Source: Fibrobacter sp. UWP2
GTDB lineage: Bacteria; Fibrobacterota; Fibrobacteria; Fibrobacterales; Fibrobacteraceae
Length of the DNA stretch: 33,870 nucleotides
Direction of reading: 5' to 3'
Assembly (NCBI RefSeq): GCF_900141705.1
Contig: NZ_FQYM01000028.1
Coordinates: 1-33,870 of the forward strand
Both the position numbers and the translations under genes were made by a program. The first letter of the stretch is position 1. Each line of letters opens with the position of its first letter. Below the pieces are notes generated by a model, which saw only the letters and a program-made list of their open reading frames with translations, ran no database searches and was not told the origin of the DNA. Shown in pieces: positions 31,990 to 33,870 of the stretch.

Positions 31990-33870
31990 CTATCGGTCTT
32001 TTACGCAGCGGACAGAATTCATAGATGATAGATGATACTCCCTCATTTCCGCAGATTCTTTACCAATTCTGAATATACGAGAATTGCTGTTTTGGGTATC
32101 AATGAACTTTACATAATAATAATCGTATTTGCCGGGTATGGTTTCCGAAGGTGCTCGCGTCGAGGTCCAAAAATAAGCTGCTGCGTCATTTGATGTGACG
32201 TCAGCGGTCCACATGTCAAGGAGCTCTTCATAATTTCCTGTGGGAAGGATGGACATTTCTGAATTGTCTTTGCCTTTTCTATAGTACCAGCCATATTTAG
32301 ACATCAAGAATAGCGCTGACGTGTCTGCGCAATAGTTTGTATTGTTGTTGAATGCCGTTTCATTTGCGCATCCTCCAATGTAAGACATACTTAAACTAGC
32401 AAACAACGTTTTCCACTCTGTTGTATCGGGCAGGTGCCAGCCATCTGGACAAACAGTTTGTGCAGTGATAGCTGAGTAAAAACGACCGCTGGACAAACAA
32501 TGTGCTTCACTAAAATGAGGGCATCTGCTGCTATCTGGTGTCCCGATTTTGTAATTGAGGTTTTGCAGCATCCACTCCTTTGCGCCAAATCCCTTCTTGT
32601 AGTATTCGTGACCATCGCGTTTATCAGTAAAAATATAATCATAACCAACAGGTTTGATTCCCATCGAAATCGCCATCCAGGCTTTGGCTGGAATGTTCCA
32701 ATTCCATTGTTCCATCGATATAAAATTCCCTGCCCCCGCGCACGTCATGAGTTCTCCATTAACCCTTAACGTGTCGCCAATGTAAATTGAAGTACAAATT
32801 CTATTAAGGATGATTTCACTTGAAGTCAACAGACGATAATGCCGGGAATCTGTAGAATCACAAACGTATTGCAGTCCGTTGGTTCGTCCGTATATGATTA
32901 AACTTTCAGAACCGGGTTGACCACACGCGACGACTGCCCCGGTAGTCTGGTTGATGTAATCTGGAGCTAAAAGCCAGCGATAAGTGGTGTCGGAATTTTC
33001 GGCGTCGCCCTTTGAACAAAGGTAATAGTTATCATTAAAGGGAATCTTGCTTAGATCTCCGCTTTTGCTTATGTTTGCCCCGCTGTTGTTTTGTTTTTCG
33101 GCGCAAGCCCTGCCGCGTTTCGGGTCCAGTTTCTTGAATATCGAATCCAATGCCGTGCCATGCCGCCAGTGGTTCCCGTCAAAAACATAGACAAGGTTCG
33201 AGTTTACTTTGCCGTTGCGCACGTCCCCTTCGACGAAGTTTGTATCAAGAGCATCCCAACCAGCGGTATCCTCTTCAATGTTGATTGATTTACGCCAACT
33301 CTGCGAGTCGCATGTGTACCAAAGACCATCGGAGAGCTCGGCGATTTCACCATTGCGCTTAATAGTACAGCCACGTTGGCCGAAGGTGTCGTAAGCGTTG
33401 CCTGCACGCCATTGTTGAGTGGTTTGCTCGTATACATACGGGGCGTGCGTTTCTGCTCCTTCTTCTACATCTCCGTCATTGTCGGCAGTTATGAACTCGC
33501 GCGTGTCTTTTTCATAATCGGTGGACGGTCGCCAATTTCCGTCTTCACAGGTGTAGAAAATTCTGCTGATGACAGTATCTTTCACTACAATGCCGTTTCG
33601 CGTGCTCTTTTCGCCTTCGGTGCAACCTGTGCCAAGGATGGCGTCCAGCTCAGTGCCTTCCTTCCATTTGTTGTCACTCAGGTGGAATACGTATACGCTG
33701 TCTGTGTAGGTGCCGCGGCTTACAGCGCCGTCCTTTTTTGCTGGTTTCCATCCGTATGTATCGTATTCTATGGGCTTGGCGCTTTGCCATGCGCGGTCTC
33801 TGCAAATGTACCATTTCTTTTCGGCAGAGTCTTGCGCAATGTTCCCTTCTTTAGAACTGGTGCAACCCAG
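31990..33870 (-). CDS. Fib_succ_major protein with tandem Cys/Trp repeats (5' end outside window)
   Basis: The frame stays open from the stop at 31990 to the window edge, giving at least 626 residues with the N-terminus missing. The C-terminal 216 residues are a Fib_succ_major domain: DKRDGHEYYKKGFGAKEWML, VCPDGWHLPDTTEWKTLF, YFWTSTR and VRCVKDR. The upstream part consists of tandem modules of about 80-88 residues. Each begins GCT, continues with an NGxI segment, WYxC and W, then a second half with DGxVxxG, YVF, W and GTxLD. The first Cys of successive modules is at 3, 83, 168 and 256 of the visible part; later modules are less regular. The function is unknown; surface location is inferred. 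Base composition looks more AT-rich than in the rest of the window. Confidence 0.85.
   Translation of the reverse strand: MGCTSSKEGNIAQDSAEKKWYICRDRAWQSAKPIEYDTYGWKPAKKDGAVSRGTYTDSVYVFHLSDNKWKEGTELDAILGTGCTEGEKSTRNGIVVKDTVISRIFYTCEDGNWRPSTDYEKDTREFITADNDGDVEEGAETHAPYVYEQTTQQWRAGNAYDTFGQRGCTIKRNGEIAELSDGLWYTCDSQSWRKSINIEEDTAGWDALDTNFVEGDVRNGKVNSNLVYVFDGNHWRHGTALDSIFKKLDPKRGRACAEKQNNSGANISKSGDLSKIPFNDNYYLCSKGDAENSDTTYRWLLAPDYINQTTGAVVACGQPGSESLIIYGRTNGLQYVCDSTDSRHYRLLTSSEIILNRICTSIYIGDTLRVNGELMTCAGAGNFISMEQWNWNIPAKAWMAISMGIKPVGYDYIFTDKRDGHEYYKKGFGAKEWMLQNLNYKIGTPDSSRCPHFSEAHCLSSGRFYSAITAQTVCPDGWHLPDTTEWKTLFASLSMSYIGGCANETAFNNNTNYCADTSALFLMSKYGWYYRKGKDNSEMSILPTGNYEELLDMWTADVTSNDAAAYFWTSTRAPSETIPGKYDYYYVKFIDTQNSNSRIFRIGKESAEMREYHLSSMNSVRCVKDR

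Overview
This window most likely comes from a Fibrobacter-type bacterium (Fibrobacterota, FCB group). Three predicted proteins end in the Fib_succ_major domain (TIGR02145), which is massively paralogous in Fibrobacter succinogenes. There are also secreted GH5 and GH51-like cellulases with Ser-rich linkers and terminal sorting-like domains, and no sign of plasmid or phage genes. This assignment rests on protein families seen by eye, not on a database search.

Layout. Positions 1-51 are the 3' end of a 5S rRNA, followed by a strong terminator and a second partial copy of it, then a poor-quality stretch with at most a gene remnant (to about 600). Positions 601-7427 (+) are a tight seven-gene operon: a GH57-like protein with missing catalytic residues, a membrane-anchored STAS-like protein, a lytic transglycosylase, a TolC-family protein, an MlaC-family lipid carrier, a DUF2953-like membrane protein and an RsuA-type pseudouridine synthase. 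A HU/IHF-like gene (-) and a dus tRNA-dihydrouridine synthase (+) follow, then a 981-residue GH51-like secreted glucanase with an inserted discoidin domain. Positions 12271-19131 (-) run from a PLP aminotransferase through citrate synthase into two tandem Fib_succ_major lipoproteins. ilvE (+) is divergent from this block. Positions 20478-24512 (-) hold an MBL-fold hydrolase, a membrane acyltransferase and uvrB. A maeB-type malic enzyme/phosphotransacetylase fusion (+) follows. Positions 27067-31868 (-) are a GH5 cellulase cluster, and 31990 to the window end is a third, incomplete Fib_succ_major protein with tandem Cys/Trp-rich repeats.

The main discoveries: (1) a perfect-looking 833-bp tandem duplication (period 826, 7-bp junction homology) in the cellulase cluster. 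It created an in-frame chimeric gene with the signal peptide of one GH5 enzyme and the linker plus C-terminal domain of its neighbour, without either catalytic glutamate. (2) A short palindromic repeat family whose two copies here show compensatory stem changes; one copy lies in frame inside uvrB. (3) An envelope operon joining a degenerate GH57 protein, a membrane STAS protein, a lytic transglycosylase, TolC and MlaC. (4) A 15-bp perfect hairpin that contains the start codons of a lipoprotein gene and resembles the citrate synthase terminator.

Central metabolism (citrate synthase, malic enzyme, ilvE, a second aminotransferase), translation and repair genes are ordinary in content. The accessory interest lies in the secreted and envelope proteins and in the repeats.
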